Part shown: one piece after another, positions 1-8,831 of the stretch
How the letters are laid out: every line of letters begins with the position of its first letter
Numbering within the stretch: the stretch's first letter is position 1
Assembly (NCBI RefSeq): GCF_900106745.1
Contig: NZ_FNNV01000018.1
Coordinates: 1 to 64,000, forward strand
Direction of reading: 5' to 3'
From: Paenibacillus sp. CF384
GTDB taxonomy: Bacteria; Bacillota; Bacilli; Paenibacillales; Paenibacillaceae
Length of the DNA stretch: 64,000 nt
Notes under the pieces: generated by a model
Seen by the model: only the letters and a program-made list of their open reading frames with translations
Database searches by the model: none
Told to the model about the DNA's origin: nothing
Program-made: the position numbers and the translations under genes

Positions 1-96
1 CCAACCCCACCCCCAACCCCACCCCCAACCCCAACCCCAACCCCAACCCCAACCCCAACCCCAACCCCAACCCCAACCCCAACCCCAACCCCAACG
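1..96. repeat. (CCCCAA)n hexanucleotide tract
   Basis: The window opens in an almost pure CCCCAA repeat, with a few CCCCCA variants near the left edge. The complementary strand reads GGGGTT repeats and could form G-quadruplexes. It lies just beyond the stop codon of the minus-strand gene at 125, so a read-through transcript of that gene would carry the G-rich version. A similar but less regular C/A-rich tract lies at 7497-7678, again just beyond a minus-strand gene end. The left boundary is outside the window. Confidence 0.9.
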
Positions 97-124
97 CTCA
101 AGCTGAAGCTAGCAGGCTAAGTAA

Positions 125-1303
125 TTATGGTTGTGATTTATTGCTTCTTTGCGCTGTCATTTGCTGCCAGACGGATCCGGCAGCTTCTTCGCCGCGCTCG
201 ATTCGTTCCAGGGCGATGCGCGCCTGCAGGCTGACCTCGAATTCCGGGTCAGCCGCAGCTGCTTGCAGCGCCTCTGCCGCGGAGTCGTCGCCGACCTCGT
301 AGAGGAAGCGGGCGGCCCGCCAGCGGACGAGCTTGTTGCGGTCGCGCAGCGCTTCAATCATGGCTGGGATCGCGGCGGGGTCGCCAAGATCCGATAGCGT
401 GTCGCCGGCGGTGCGCCGCACGGAAGCGGAAGCGTCGCGCAGTGCCGCGATGAGGAGCGGCATCGCCTCCGGCAGGCGCAGCTCGCCGAGATAGACGACG
501 GCCAGTCTCCGGATGGAGACGTTGTCGTCGGAAATGGCTTGGGCGAGCAGCGGGAGCATCGCCGACTCCGGCGCGGTTCGCGAGAGCGCCTCGTAGCGCA
601 CGCTCCACTCCGGCGATGCGAGCCGCTCGGCGAGCTGCTCTGCCGTCAGCGGCGCAGGCCGCGCAGCCGGGGCCGCCGGCGCATCGCCAGGCGCGGCGCC
701 GAGCGCGATCGCTGCCGCGATAAGTTCCTCGAGCCGCTCCTGCGGATACGCGGCTTCAAGCTCCCTCACAAGCTCCGCTGCAATCTCATCGGGCTCGCCG
801 TAGCGGACCCCGAGCTCCTCCAGCATTCGCTCGCGAATCATCGACGAGGCGGCTGCCCGCGTCACCGCCTCCGTGAACTGCGCGGGTAGCGCCGCACGCG
901 CTTCGCCGCCGGGCGTGCGTACGCGCACCTGCATCGGGATGCCCCGATACAGCTGCACGAACGCGTGCGCTTCGCCGAAGCTCTCTGCGCCGGGCACGAC
1001 TGCGCCAGTGCCCGTACCAGAGCCTTCGGCCGAGCCGGCCTCATCGCCGCTCACAAGGATGCGCCGCGCTTCGGCCAGAATCCGCTCCCAGTCAGCCCCC
1101 GGCTTCCGGTCAAGCGCGATAAAATCGGTCGTGCGGAACAAGCCGCGCACGCCGTCGATGCGAAGCAAGCTGTGCAGCGGTTCAACCGCACTGTCGGCAT
1201 CACTAAGGGCAAGGCTAAAGCGCTGCCCGGATGGGAGCTTCTCATTCACATTCAATTTCATTGTATTTGGACTTGGCGTCGGTTCAATACCAAGTAATTT
1301 CAT
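125..1303 (-). CDS. CvfC-like protein, NifU N-terminal domain plus HEAT repeats
   Basis: A 392-aa protein resembling the conserved virulence factor C family (B. subtilis YpgR). The first ~90 residues look like the Nfu/NifU N-terminal scaffold domain (IEPTPSPNTMKLNVNEKLPSG). The C-terminal ~150 residues are HEAT-type helical repeats (SVRRTAGDTLSDLGDPAAIP and related units). HEAT repeats usually mediate protein-protein contacts; the biochemical role of the family is not established. An upstream in-frame ATG exists at 1318, but the ATG at 1303 is preceded by GGGGGA at good spacing, so 1303 is chosen. It is divergent from the MBL hydrolase. The C-terminal half is GC-rich. Confidence 0.8.
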   Translation of the reverse strand: MKLLGIEPTPSPNTMKLNVNEKLPSGQRFSLALSDADSAVEPLHSLLRIDGVRGLFRTTDFIALDRKPGADWERILAEARRILVSGDEAGSAEGSGTGTGAVVPGAESFGEAHAFVQLYRGIPMQVRVRTPGGEARAALPAQFTEAVTRAAASSMIRERMLEELGVRYGEPDEIAAELVRELEAAYPQERLEELIAAAIALGAAPGDAPAAPAARPAPLTAEQLAERLASPEWSVRYEALSRTAPESAMLPLLAQAISDDNVSIRRLAVVYLGELRLPEAMPLLIAALRDASASVRRTAGDTLSDLGDPAAIPAMIEALRDRNKLVRWRAARFLYEVGDDSAAEALQAAAADPEFEVSLQARIALERIERGEEAAGSVWQQMTAQRSNKSQP

Positions 1304-1458
1304 GTGGTTTTCCCCCATTCCCGTTGATTGTTAGACTATATTGTAAACCATTTGGCAAGGGGACTACAATCGGAATTCAAACTGCTGAACGCTGTTTGCG
1401 TAATGGATTTAAGCTTGGTATCTTTGAAACAGACAACACGACGGGAGACGTGAGCACC

Positions 1459-2385
1459 ATGCGCTTTGAAAATATAAATCGGGAAGTCGTACCGAAAACA
1501 TTCAAGGAAGTCAGACAATGGCGCAGGGAACGCGCCGGCAAGATCAAGCACAAAGACTATTCCTATACCGTCCCGACCGCAGATCCGGACTTGATTTATT
1601 TGCATTCCAATTCAGCTGACCCGTCGTTGACGTGGATCGGTCACTCTACTTTTCTAATCCAGCACTCGGGACTTAATATTATGACGGATCCGATTTGGGC
1701 CGAGAAGCTTGCGTTGCAACGCCGGCTGTCTCCGCCGGGTCTGGCAATTCAAGATGTACCGCCAATCGATGTCGTCTTAATTTCTCATTCTCATTATGAT
1801 CATCTTCATATGAAATCACTCGAACAGCTCAAAGGCAGCAAAACATTGATCGTCCCTGCCGGGCTGGCAAATAAACTGCGTCGCAGAGGCTTCTCCTCCA
1901 TTATTGAGCTGGCGTGGTGGCAGTCGGCTTCAATCAGCGGCATCACGTTTACTTTTGTACCGGCACAGCACTGGACGCGCCGTACCTTGACGGACACGAA
2001 CAAGTCGCACTGGGGCGGATTCATCATCGAATCCGAACTGGCGCCTACGGTATATTTTGCAGGGGATAGCGGGTATTTCGACGGATTCGCAGAAATTGGC
2101 AATCGTTTCGATATCGATGTTGCACTGATGCCGATCGGAGCTTATGAACCGGAATGGTTCATGGGGCAGCAGCATGTGACGCCTGAGGAGGCGTTGCAAG
2201 CCTTCCTCGATGTGCGCGCCAAGCGGTTCGTTCCGATGCATTACGGCTCGTATAAATTAGCCGATGACACACCGCGCGAAGCATTGGATCGACTGGAGGC
2301 AGAGAGCAAGCGGCTTTCGCTGCCGCGAGGAAGCGTTATGATCCTGCCTCATGGGGAAACCGTTCGATTAAATGATAACAAGTAG
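1459..2385 (+). CDS. MBL-fold metallo-hydrolase (NAPE-PLD/UlaG-like)
   Basis: A 308-aa cytoplasmic metallo-beta-lactamase-fold hydrolase. The metal-binding motif HSHYDHLH starts at residue 110. The later metal ligands are seen in FAGDSGYFDG (Asp about 203) and PMHYGSYK (His about 261). The motif WIGHSTFLIQ is typical of the N-acylphosphatidylethanolamine phospholipase D-like branch. The substrate cannot be read from sequence. The frame is open further upstream to 1231, overlapping the divergent gene. The ATG at 1459 follows GGGAG and aligns with the usual family N-terminus, so it is preferred. Confidence 0.8.
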   Translation: MRFENINREVVPKTFKEVRQWRRERAGKIKHKDYSYTVPTADPDLIYLHSNSADPSLTWIGHSTFLIQHSGLNIMTDPIWAEKLALQRRLSPPGLAIQDVPPIDVVLISHSHYDHLHMKSLEQLKGSKTLIVPAGLANKLRRRGFSSIIELAWWQSASISGITFTFVPAQHWTRRTLTDTNKSHWGGFIIESELAPTVYFAGDSGYFDGFAEIGNRFDIDVALMPIGAYEPEWFMGQQHVTPEEALQAFLDVRAKRFVPMHYGSYKLADDTPREALDRLEAESKRLSLPRGSVMILPHGETVRLNDNK

Positions 2386-2420
2386 GCAATCCTTCGCGAT
2401 TTTATGCTATAATGGTGTGA
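2385..2420 (+). promoter_or_regulatory. extended -10 promoter of the ABC-F gene
   Basis: TGCTATAAT at 2405-2413 is a full extended -10 element (TG-N-TATAAT) with no convincing -35. It sits about 45 bp before the ABC-F start codon, immediately after the MBL gene stop. Confidence 0.6.
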
Positions 2421-2457
2421 TGAGTAGATCTTTTAGTGAAGGACGGGATTGTTTACA

Positions 2458-4080
2458 ATGATTAGTACAAGCGGCATAACGCTTCGTTTCGGTAAGCGTG
2501 CGCTATTTGAAGATGTAAATATTAAATTTACGCCTGGCAACTGCTACGGCTTGATTGGTGCAAACGGCGCAGGCAAATCGACGTTTCTGAAGATTCTTTC
2601 CGGCGAAGTAGAGCAAACGAGCGGCGAGGTTCATATTACGCCAGGTGAACGCTATGCGGTCCTGAAGCAGAACCATTACGAATACGATGAGTTCCTCGTG
2701 CTCGAAACGGTTATTATGGGTCACAAGAAGCTATATGAAGTCATGAAAGAGAAAGACGCGATCTATGCGAAAGCGGAATTCACCGATGAAGACGGCATGC
2801 GTGCAGGCGAATTGGAAGCGGAATTCGCAGACATGAATGGCTGGGAAGCGGAGTCCGAAGCAGCAGGCATGCTGAACGGTCTTGGCATTACGCCGGATCT
2901 GCACGACAAGAAGATGGCTGAGCTTTCCGGTAACGAGAAAGTCCGCGTGCTCTTGGCACAAGCCTTGTTCGGTTCCCCGAACATCCTGCTGCTCGATGAG
3001 CCTACCAACCATCTCGACATGCAATCCATCGGCTGGCTGGAGGATTTCCTCTCCCGCTATGAAGGCACTGTCATCGTAGTATCCCATGACCGTCACTTCT
3101 TGAACCAAGTGTGTACGCATATTGCGGATATCGATTTCGGCAAAATCCAGATGTATGTCGGTAACTACGACTTCTGGTACGAATCCAGCCAATTGGCGCT
3201 GACGCTCATGCGCGACAACAACAAGAAGAAGGAAGACAAGATCAAGGAGCTGCAAGCGTTCATTCAACGTTTCAGCGCGAACAAATCCAAATCCAAGCAA
3301 GCGACTTCCCGTAAGAAGCTTCTTGATAAAATTTCCCTGGATGACATTCGTCCTTCGAGCCGTAAATATCCGTTCATCAACTTCAAGCCGGAGCGCGAGG
3401 CAGGCAAACAATTGCTGCTGACGGAAGGTTTAACGAAGACTGTTGACGGCGTGAATCTGATCGACAACCTGACGATCGCAATCAACAAAGGCGACAAAAT
3501 CGCACTTGTTGGACCGAACACGCTGCCGAAGACCATCTTGTTCCAATTGCTTACGGGTGAGATCGAACCGGATGCAGGGTCGTACCAATGGGGGATTACA
3601 ACGACGCAAGCGTACTTCCCTAAAGACAACTCCGAATATTTCGACGGCGTAGAGATGAACCTGGTCGACTGGCTTCGCCAATATTCCAAGGATCAGGACG
3701 AGAGCTTCATCCGCGGCTTCCTTGGCCGGATGCTCTTCTCCGGAGACGAGGCGCTTAAGAAAGCAAGCGTACTGTCCGGGGGCGAGAAAGTTCGCTGCAT
3801 GCTGTCCAAAATGATGCTGTCCAGCTCGAACGTTCTTCTTATGGATGAACCGACGAACCATTTGGATCTCGAATCCATTACGGCGCTTAACAACGGCTTG
3901 ATCGACTTCGACGGCACGCTGATCTTCACATCGCATGACCATCAGTTCGTCCAAACGATTGCGAACCGGATTATCGAAATTACGCCTAACGGTGTAATTG
4001 ACCGTATGATGTCCTACGATGAGTACCTCGAGAGCGCTGAAGTGAAAGCGATTCGCGAGCGTATGTATCCAGCCGAATAG
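2458..4080 (+). CDS. ABC-F family ATPase (YkpA/YbiT type)
   Basis: A 540-aa protein with two ATP-binding cassettes and no membrane segments, so a ribosome-associated ABC-F factor rather than a transporter. NBD1 has Walker A GANGAGKST (Lys about 40), signature LSGNEK and Walker B LLLDEPTNHLD. NBD2 has signature LSGGEK and Walker B VLLMDEPTNHLD, but its P-loop is degenerate (GPNTLPKT, about residue 352); B. subtilis YkpA is remembered as similarly degenerate. A charged linker joins the domains. The closest recognised relative is YkpA, whose cellular role is poorly defined. A TTG at 2449 is in frame, but the ATG at 2458 has better spacing to AAGGACGGG. Confidence 0.9.
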   Translation: MISTSGITLRFGKRALFEDVNIKFTPGNCYGLIGANGAGKSTFLKILSGEVEQTSGEVHITPGERYAVLKQNHYEYDEFLVLETVIMGHKKLYEVMKEKDAIYAKAEFTDEDGMRAGELEAEFADMNGWEAESEAAGMLNGLGITPDLHDKKMAELSGNEKVRVLLAQALFGSPNILLLDEPTNHLDMQSIGWLEDFLSRYEGTVIVVSHDRHFLNQVCTHIADIDFGKIQMYVGNYDFWYESSQLALTLMRDNNKKKEDKIKELQAFIQRFSANKSKSKQATSRKKLLDKISLDDIRPSSRKYPFINFKPEREAGKQLLLTEGLTKTVDGVNLIDNLTIAINKGDKIALVGPNTLPKTILFQLLTGEIEPDAGSYQWGITTTQAYFPKDNSEYFDGVEMNLVDWLRQYSKDQDESFIRGFLGRMLFSGDEALKKASVLSGGEKVRCMLSKMMLSSSNVLLMDEPTNHLDLESITALNNGLIDFDGTLIFTSHDHQFVQTIANRIIEITPNGVIDRMMSYDEYLESAEVKAIRERMYPAE

Positions 4081-4111
4081 TCTATATCTATTCAATCGCG
4101 CATGGTTGACG

Positions 4112-4149
4112 AAAGGACTGACCGAGATGCTTCTCGGCAGTCCTTTTTT
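4112..4149 (+). terminator. intrinsic terminator after the ABC-F gene
   Basis: Hairpin AGGACTG-ACCGAG / CTCGG-CAGTCCT followed by TTTTTT, directly downstream of the ABC-F stop codon. Confidence 0.9.
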
Positions 4150-4319
4150 GCTATGTAATGCTTTAATTTGTTCTTGCGCACTTGTCTGGCACATAAACTA
4201 TAGCAATAGCCTATTGTAGGGTTCTGTCGTATATTAGGACTTTGGATGTGCATGACCTGTCAGGGCGGTTTATGTTAAAATGACAATAATAGATAAATAG
4301 TTGAAGGAGTCGATCGTAA

Positions 4320-4802
4320 ATGTCCTTTTTCGATAAAGTCAAACAAGGTGCATCGGAAGCGGCGAAAAAAGCACAACAAACCGTTGAAATCACGAAGCTG
4401 AAAGCCCAGATTTCCGGTAAAGAAAGAGAAATCGAGAAAGTGTATGCTACCATCGGAGCAGCGGTTTACCGTGCGCATCAAGCGCATGACATGGCTTCTG
4501 CCGAGCATGAAGTGTCAAGCTGCTGCTTGCAGGTAGATGAGCTGCATGTAGAAGTCGGCCAGCTAGAGGAGCGAATCAAGATGATTCGTTTCGAGAAAAC
4601 GTGCAGCTGCGGCAAAGTCGTTGCGCTGGATACGAAGTTCTGCCCGGATTGCGGATCTGCACTTGGCGATGAACTGAAGAATGAAACGACTGTCGGCGAA
4701 ATCGTTGTCATCTGCAACACCTGCAAAACCGAGAACGAGCTGAATGCTAAATTCTGCGTTTCTTGCGGCTCGGGCTTATCCGCCTCCGGTTCCGGATATT
4801 AG
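4320..4802 (+). CDS. zinc-ribbon domain protein
   Basis: A 160-aa soluble protein of unknown function. The N-terminal ~90 residues are a charged, probably coiled-coil helix (EITKLKAQISGKEREIEKVY). The C-terminal half has two zinc-ribbon knuckle pairs: CSCGK with CPDCGS, and CNTCKT with CVSCGS. This layout is common in small Firmicute zinc-ribbon proteins; partner and role are unknown. The ATG is preceded by GAAGGAG. The gene is monocistronic, between two terminators. Confidence 0.8.
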   Translation: MSFFDKVKQGASEAAKKAQQTVEITKLKAQISGKEREIEKVYATIGAAVYRAHQAHDMASAEHEVSSCCLQVDELHVEVGQLEERIKMIRFEKTCSCGKVVALDTKFCPDCGSALGDELKNETTVGEIVVICNTCKTENELNAKFCVSCGSGLSASGSGY

Positions 4803-4820
4803 CACCTTAATATTATTACA

Positions 4821-4866
4821 AAGCAGTCCCTATGCGCCTATTGGTGTACGGGGACTGCTTTTTTTA
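4821..4866 (+). terminator. intrinsic terminator
   Basis: GCAGTCCC at 4823-4830 pairs with GGGACTGC around 4851, followed by an eight-T run. It ends the zinc-ribbon transcript. Confidence 0.9.
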
Positions 4867-4946
4867 TTGTTGTACATGTGCCGTTACGTTACAAGGACAT
4901 GCTCATAAACTAACAGAAGAGCTGTCAGGCGAAGGAGGTAGCAGAA

Positions 4947-5525
4947 GTGGCATACGAAACAACGGACCGAGATTTCAATGCAATGCTTCATCAGAAGCTT
5001 ACGAATAGGGAGAGTTTGCTCGATATCGGGAGTGGTCCCTGTGTCCTGCTGGACACTTTTCCCTATGCACATATTGTCGCGCTTGAGATTCATCGGCCTT
5101 ATCTGATTAACCGGGCAACGAATGCCAGTCATATTATTCCCTTAAATGCGGATGCCAGGGAAATGAATAAGTTGTTTGTGCCAAAGTCGTTCTCAGCGGT
5201 AGCGTTCATCGATTCTATCGAGCATTTCACCAAGCATGATGCGCATTTGCTCCTGCAGAAGGCGGAGGCGATTGCCAAGCACCATGTCATCGTTTATACG
5301 CCGCGAGGTTTCTTCCCGCAGCAGTATGTGGATCACTTTGGACTGAACGGGGAGAAGTTCCAAACGCATCGCAGCGGCTGGGAGCCGGCAGAACTGGAGG
5401 AGCTGGGTTACGAGGTCACCATTATGAAAGGCATGCATGATCAGCGAAATCCGGCTTTTGTTCACGCATTTGGCTTGGAGCATACGCCTATTGATGCCCT
5501 GCTGGCCATTAAGTATTTGGGATAA
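4947..5525 (+). CDS. class I SAM-dependent methyltransferase
   Basis: A 192-aa protein. Motif I, LLDIGSGPC, lies near residues 25-33 and binds S-adenosylmethionine; the motif II acidic residue follows in IVALEIH. The motif IV region reads VAFIDSIEHF, like O- or C-methyltransferases of the UbiE/SmtA group. The substrate is unknown. It starts with GTG at 4947 behind a strong AAGGAGG eight bases upstream; no ATG fits the family alignment better. Confidence 0.75.
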   Translation: MAYETTDRDFNAMLHQKLTNRESLLDIGSGPCVLLDTFPYAHIVALEIHRPYLINRATNASHIIPLNADAREMNKLFVPKSFSAVAFIDSIEHFTKHDAHLLLQKAEAIAKHHVIVYTPRGFFPQQYVDHFGLNGEKFQTHRSGWEPAELEELGYEVTIMKGMHDQRNPAFVHAFGLEHTPIDALLAIKYLG

Positions 5526-5630
5526 ATAATATTTTGTACGGATATCGATTCACTATAGTGCTGTTATGGTTACAATTTGGATATATATAGTAATGTCCTT
5601 GCGATATCTTACACTTGGGAGGCGTTGGCT

Positions 5631-5867
5631 ATGCTCGTACCCGTGGAATCCAAACAAATCGCATTCTGTTCGTATAATGAGGACGAGGCATCTTTGTATT
5701 TGTACTACCATACAGGAGATGTGGCTATTTTCTCGTCCATCGGGAAACTTGATTATCAGTCGGTCATCGATTCTCCAAACCGTTATGATACCCTCATGCT
5801 GGTGACCAAGAAAAGCCAAAGTGAATCAGAGCTTCATGCATTTTTTCCGGAATTGGAAAGGAATTAA
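5631..5867 (+). CDS. small KTSC-domain-like protein
   Basis: A 78-aa protein starting MLVPVESKQIAF. The pattern (short N-terminal strand, a YNEDEASLYLYYHTGDVAIF beta-hairpin, then a helix) resembles KTSC-domain proteins, which are small beta-barrel-like proteins of uncertain, possibly RNA-related function. The terminal KTSC signature itself is not well preserved, so the family assignment is tentative. The ATG at 5631 has GGGAGG eight bases upstream and is preferred over the in-frame upstream ATG at 5577. Confidence 0.55.
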   Translation: MLVPVESKQIAFCSYNEDEASLYLYYHTGDVAIFSSIGKLDYQSVIDSPNRYDTLMLVTKKSQSESELHAFFPELERN

Positions 5868-6181
5868 CAGGCCATTCGTAGGAGAACGATATTGGAATTA
5901 TTTACATGATTGCAGAAGGCGCAGAAGAAACTAGTGCTTTAGGCTTTCTTATAGGACTGAAGTGCTTTGGGGTGAAACATAGGAAATGCTTGGGTCCGCT
6001 TGAAGACATCTCCGATAAGGAGGTGTCTTTTTTGCGTGTTTAGGTTTGTGTGATAGGGCTATCCGACTAGCGAGCGGGATGACAAATGAGACATGTGGAC
6101 GATATATGCATCTTCCGTAGAACCGTACAATTGGCATTAGGGCAAAAAGCCTACAGCACGACCAACACAAGGAGGATCAAA
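5868..6181 (+). other. intergenic region
   Basis: 314 bp without a convincing gene. It contains one intrinsic terminator (6002-6033) and the leader of the NlpC/P60 gene. No strong sigma-A promoter could be fixed by eye. Confidence 0.5.
6002..6033 (+). terminator. intrinsic terminator
   Basis: AGACATCTCC-gataa-GGAGGTGTCT hairpin with one G-T wobble, followed by TTTTT. Confidence 0.85.
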
Positions 6182-7171
6182 ATGAAAAAGTTTACCGCAT
6201 CACTGCTAGTCTTGATTTTATCTGCTCTACTTGTAATGCCAGCAGTGATGGGGGCCTCACCGGCTCCAGCACCTGTCGTCGGAGAAATTCAATCCAGTGT
6301 AAGTTTCCGCAGCGCACCGTCTACTTCTTCAACCGTTTACAAATACTTGAAGGCTGGCGATAACGTTGTCATCTTGGAGCAAACGAACGCAAGCTGGTAC
6401 AAAGTACAAGACGTTCTCGGCACCATCGCATATGTCTCTTCTTCCGATAAATATATTGAAATCATCTATAACGCATCGATCGTTTCATCCGTTTCGTTCC
6501 GTAAATCCGCTTCCACAGACGGCACGCGTCTACGCTATCTGAGCAAAGGTGAATCGGTCCTGGTCACAGGTCAGCCAAACAGCGCATGGTTTGCTGTAAC
6601 GGATTCCAAAGGTGTTAAAGGTTATGTTAGCACTAGTGAACAGTACATATCGCTTGGTGCAAGCTTCTCGCTGCCTAGCGGCACGAAGCCTGGTTCAGGC
6701 ACAGGCGGCGGAGACACGACTCCGAGCGCACCGCAATTGATCGAGAACACAATCGCAGCCGGCATGAAATATTGGGGAACGCCATATGAGTTCGGCTCCG
6801 ATCGTGATACGACGACTACATTCGATTGCTCCGACTTCGTACGCACGGCATTCCGCGAAGGGGCAAAGCTGACGCTTCCTGCTGATTCGCGCAAGCAAGG
6901 CGACTATGTGAAAGCCAAAGGCGCAACGAAATCCGATTGGCGTTCGCTGAAACGCGGCGACCTGATGTTCTTCATGGAGTACAAAGGCTCCAAAGCTTCC
7001 AACTATGCAGGCATCAACAAAGCGACTGAAACCATCACTCACGTAGGCATCTACCTTGGAAATGGCCAAATCCTACATACGTATTCCACAGAATCCGGCG
7101 GCGTTCGTACCAACGACATCTCGGGCGGACAATGGGAGAACCGCTTCTTGTTTGGCGGAAGCGTGCTTTAA
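6182..7171 (+). CDS. secreted SH3b-NlpC/P60 peptidoglycan hydrolase
   Basis: A 329-aa cell-wall endopeptidase. Residues 1-25 are a Sec signal peptide (MKKFTASLLVLILSALLVMP, cleavage near VMG-AS). Two bacterial SH3 domains follow (SSVSFRSAPSTSSTVYKYL and SSVSFRKSASTDGTRLRYL), which bind the wall. After a Gly/Thr/Pro linker comes the NlpC/P60 cysteine peptidase domain, with catalytic Cys216 in FDCSDF and His287 in THVGIYLG. It probably cleaves peptide stems of peptidoglycan. The start at 6182 has AAGGAGG six bases upstream; the longer frame from 6086 has none and would bury the signal peptide. Confidence 0.9.
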   Translation: MKKFTASLLVLILSALLVMPAVMGASPAPAPVVGEIQSSVSFRSAPSTSSTVYKYLKAGDNVVILEQTNASWYKVQDVLGTIAYVSSSDKYIEIIYNASIVSSVSFRKSASTDGTRLRYLSKGESVLVTGQPNSAWFAVTDSKGVKGYVSTSEQYISLGASFSLPSGTKPGSGTGGGDTTPSAPQLIENTIAAGMKYWGTPYEFGSDRDTTTTFDCSDFVRTAFREGAKLTLPADSRKQGDYVKAKGATKSDWRSLKRGDLMFFMEYKGSKASNYAGINKATETITHVGIYLGNGQILHTYSTESGGVRTNDISGGQWENRFLFGGSVL

Positions 7172-7188
7172 AGAATAGTAGATTGACG

Positions 7189-7224
7189 AAACCGGAAGGG
7201 CCTTGGGCCATTCCGGTTTTTTTG
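7189..7224 (+). terminator. intrinsic terminator after the NlpC/P60 gene
   Basis: AACCGGAA-GGGCC-ttg-GGCCA-TTCCGGTT hairpin followed by a T-run. Confidence 0.9.
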
Positions 7225-7498
7225 TTGTTGTTGTTGGTGGTTGGAGGCTAGTGTCAGAGAGCTGGAGCAGAAGCGGGAAGCTGGTGACGGGATACACGAA
7301 ATGTTGCAGAAAACGCAGCATTTCACTGGAAATCATGCTTGAAATCAGAAAATGTTGCGCAAAATGCATCATATGTGTGCTGTAGTTCATAATAGGAGGC
7401 CGTCGGACCGAAAATGTTGCATTTTGAGCAGGATTTGGTGGATTTCTTATACTAGGTGGCAGAAATGATGCATTTTGTGCAACAATTTAGAATTTCTG
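7225..7498. repeat. degenerate inverted repeats, 51-bp spacing
   Basis: Four copies of an AATGxTGC-N-GCAxCAT-like element: AATGTTGC at 7300, 7351 and 7413, and AATGATGC at 7464. The copies at 7351 (TGTTGCGCAAAATGCATCAT) and 7464 (ATGATGCATTTTGTGCAACA) are near-reverse complements of each other. The spacings are 51, 62 and 51 bp. No coding function is apparent. Confidence 0.7.
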
Positions 7499-7680
7499 AA
7501 CCAGCCAACCTCGCCGACCCCGAACCCAACGCCAATGCCAACCTCGCCCCCGACCTCAACCTCTAACTCAAATCAACCTCAACCTCAACCTCAAACCCAA
7601 CCCGCCCCGACCTCAACCTCAAACTCAAATTCAAACTCAACCCCAACCCCAACCCCAGCCCCAGCCCCAGCCCCCAACTA
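7497..7680. repeat. C/A-rich low-complexity tract (CAACCT, CCAACC)
   Basis: An irregular run of CAACCTCAACC, CAAACTCAAAT and CCCCAGCC units. A Pro/Thr/Ser-rich frame is open through it but has no ribosome binding site. The tract lies between the 51-bp-spaced repeats and the end of the minus-strand glycosyltransferase gene, mirroring the tract at 1-96. Confidence 0.85.
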
Positions 7681-7703
7681 ACTTCTTCACCAGTAAACCG
7701 AAC

Positions 7704-7738
7704 AGAAAAAAACCGTCACTGCAGAAACTGCAGGACGG
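7704..7738 (-). terminator. intrinsic terminator overlapping a stop codon (minus strand)
   Basis: Read on the minus strand: CCGTCCTGCAG-TTT-CTGCAG-T-GACGG, then seven T. The hairpin includes the last codons and the stop of the glycosyltransferase gene. Confidence 0.85.
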
Positions 7739-8831
7739 CGCGGGAGCATTCCATCGGATTATATTGTTGGTTGCGTTTGTTTATTAGATCAAGCCGGTGC
7801 TGTCCGGAAGTATAAGGTTCTTGAATAAGGGCGAACCATTTATCGATCGTTTCAGAAGAGATTAGCATCTCGCCAAAACCGCTCGCGACGAAGTATTCGC
7901 AGTTCACTTCTTCTTGTCCTGGAATCGGTTCGTAGAACAGCATCGGGATGCTTTTGCTTAACCCTTCCGTACATGTCATGCCGCCGGGCTTCGTAATCAA
8001 CAGGTCGGAGACGTCCATCAGCTTGTTGATTTCTTTGGTAAACCCAAGCACCTTGATGTTTGAATGCTGGAAGCTCGGATCGGCCAGCATCCGCTCGCGT
8101 ACTTTCTCGTTGTTGCCGACACAATAGATCAGCTGAATCTTATCGCGCCAACGGGTCATGTAGCTGAGCAAATCGTCGCTGTACATAATCCCCCAACCAC
8201 CGCCCATAATAAGGACGGTTGGCAATGGTTTCAAATCAAACTGCGCCTGCAGCTCCGACTTGTCATGCGTTTGCCAGAAGTTCGGATGTACCGGAATGCC
8301 GGTAACCTCAATTCGCCCAGGTGAGATGCCGCGGTCGGTCAGCTTGGTCTTCACCTCATTGGTGGACACCAGATATTTGGTCACCTCGGAGCTTGTCCAT
8401 GTGCCATGAGCATCATAATCGGTAATGAGCGTATAGAGTGGAACTTGCAGCCCAAGCCTCTTCAGCCGCGAAACGACTGCATTAGGTACCGGGTGCGTGC
8501 ATACGATCAGATCCGGCTTCAATTGGGCGATCACCTGCGAAGTATGCGTGTAGAAAATACGATGCAGCGCCAGCTGAGCGAATCGGTTAAGTGATTTTTT
8601 ATATTGTCTGCGGTAAAGCTTTCCGAGCAGCTTCGGTTGTTTAGTCACTGTTTTGCGATATGCGGATACAATCAGCGGGCCGATGACCGGATTAAGAAAA
8701 TTGCCCAGCTCAATGACGCGAGTCTGAATTGTAGAATCAAGTGAACGAAGACCTACCGCAAGCGCGTAAGCCGCCTGGGTATGCCCGGAACCGAACCCTT
8801 CGGAAAGGAGCAATACTCTTTTTTTTCGCAC
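7716..8831 (-). CDS. MGDG-synthase/UgtP-type glycosyltransferase (GT28)
   Basis: A 371-aa membrane-associated glycosyltransferase. The N-terminal motif LLLSEGFGSGHTQAA and the C-terminal TKPGGMTCTEGLSKSIPML (NDP-sugar binding) match processive diacylglycerol glucosyltransferases and plant MGDG synthases. It probably moves glucose from UDP-glucose to diacylglycerol, giving the glycolipid anchor of lipoteichoic acid. MurG-like enzymes share the fold, but the SGHTQAA motif favours the lipid enzyme. The start is GTG at 8831 with AGGTG upstream. It is divergent from kapB. Confidence 0.85.
   Translation of the reverse strand: MRKKRVLLLSEGFGSGHTQAAYALAVGLRSLDSTIQTRVIELGNFLNPVIGPLIVSAYRKTVTKQPKLLGKLYRRQYKKSLNRFAQLALHRIFYTHTSQVIAQLKPDLIVCTHPVPNAVVSRLKRLGLQVPLYTLITDYDAHGTWTSSEVTKYLVSTNEVKTKLTDRGISPGRIEVTGIPVHPNFWQTHDKSELQAQFDLKPLPTVLIMGGGWGIMYSDDLLSYMTRWRDKIQLIYCVGNNEKVRERMLADPSFQHSNIKVLGFTKEINKLMDVSDLLITKPGGMTCTEGLSKSIPMLFYEPIPGQEEVNCEYFVASGFGEMLISSETIDKWFALIQEPYTSGQHRLDLINKRNQQYNPMECSRAVLQFLQ

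Noticed and set aside
5908-6042. Short frame of about 44 aa (MIAEGAEETSALGFLIG...)
   Set aside because: It runs through an intrinsic terminator and has no convincing ribosome site.
7475-7681. 68-aa Pro/Thr/Ser-rich open frame
   Set aside because: Pure translation of the C/A-rich low-complexity tract; no ribosome site.
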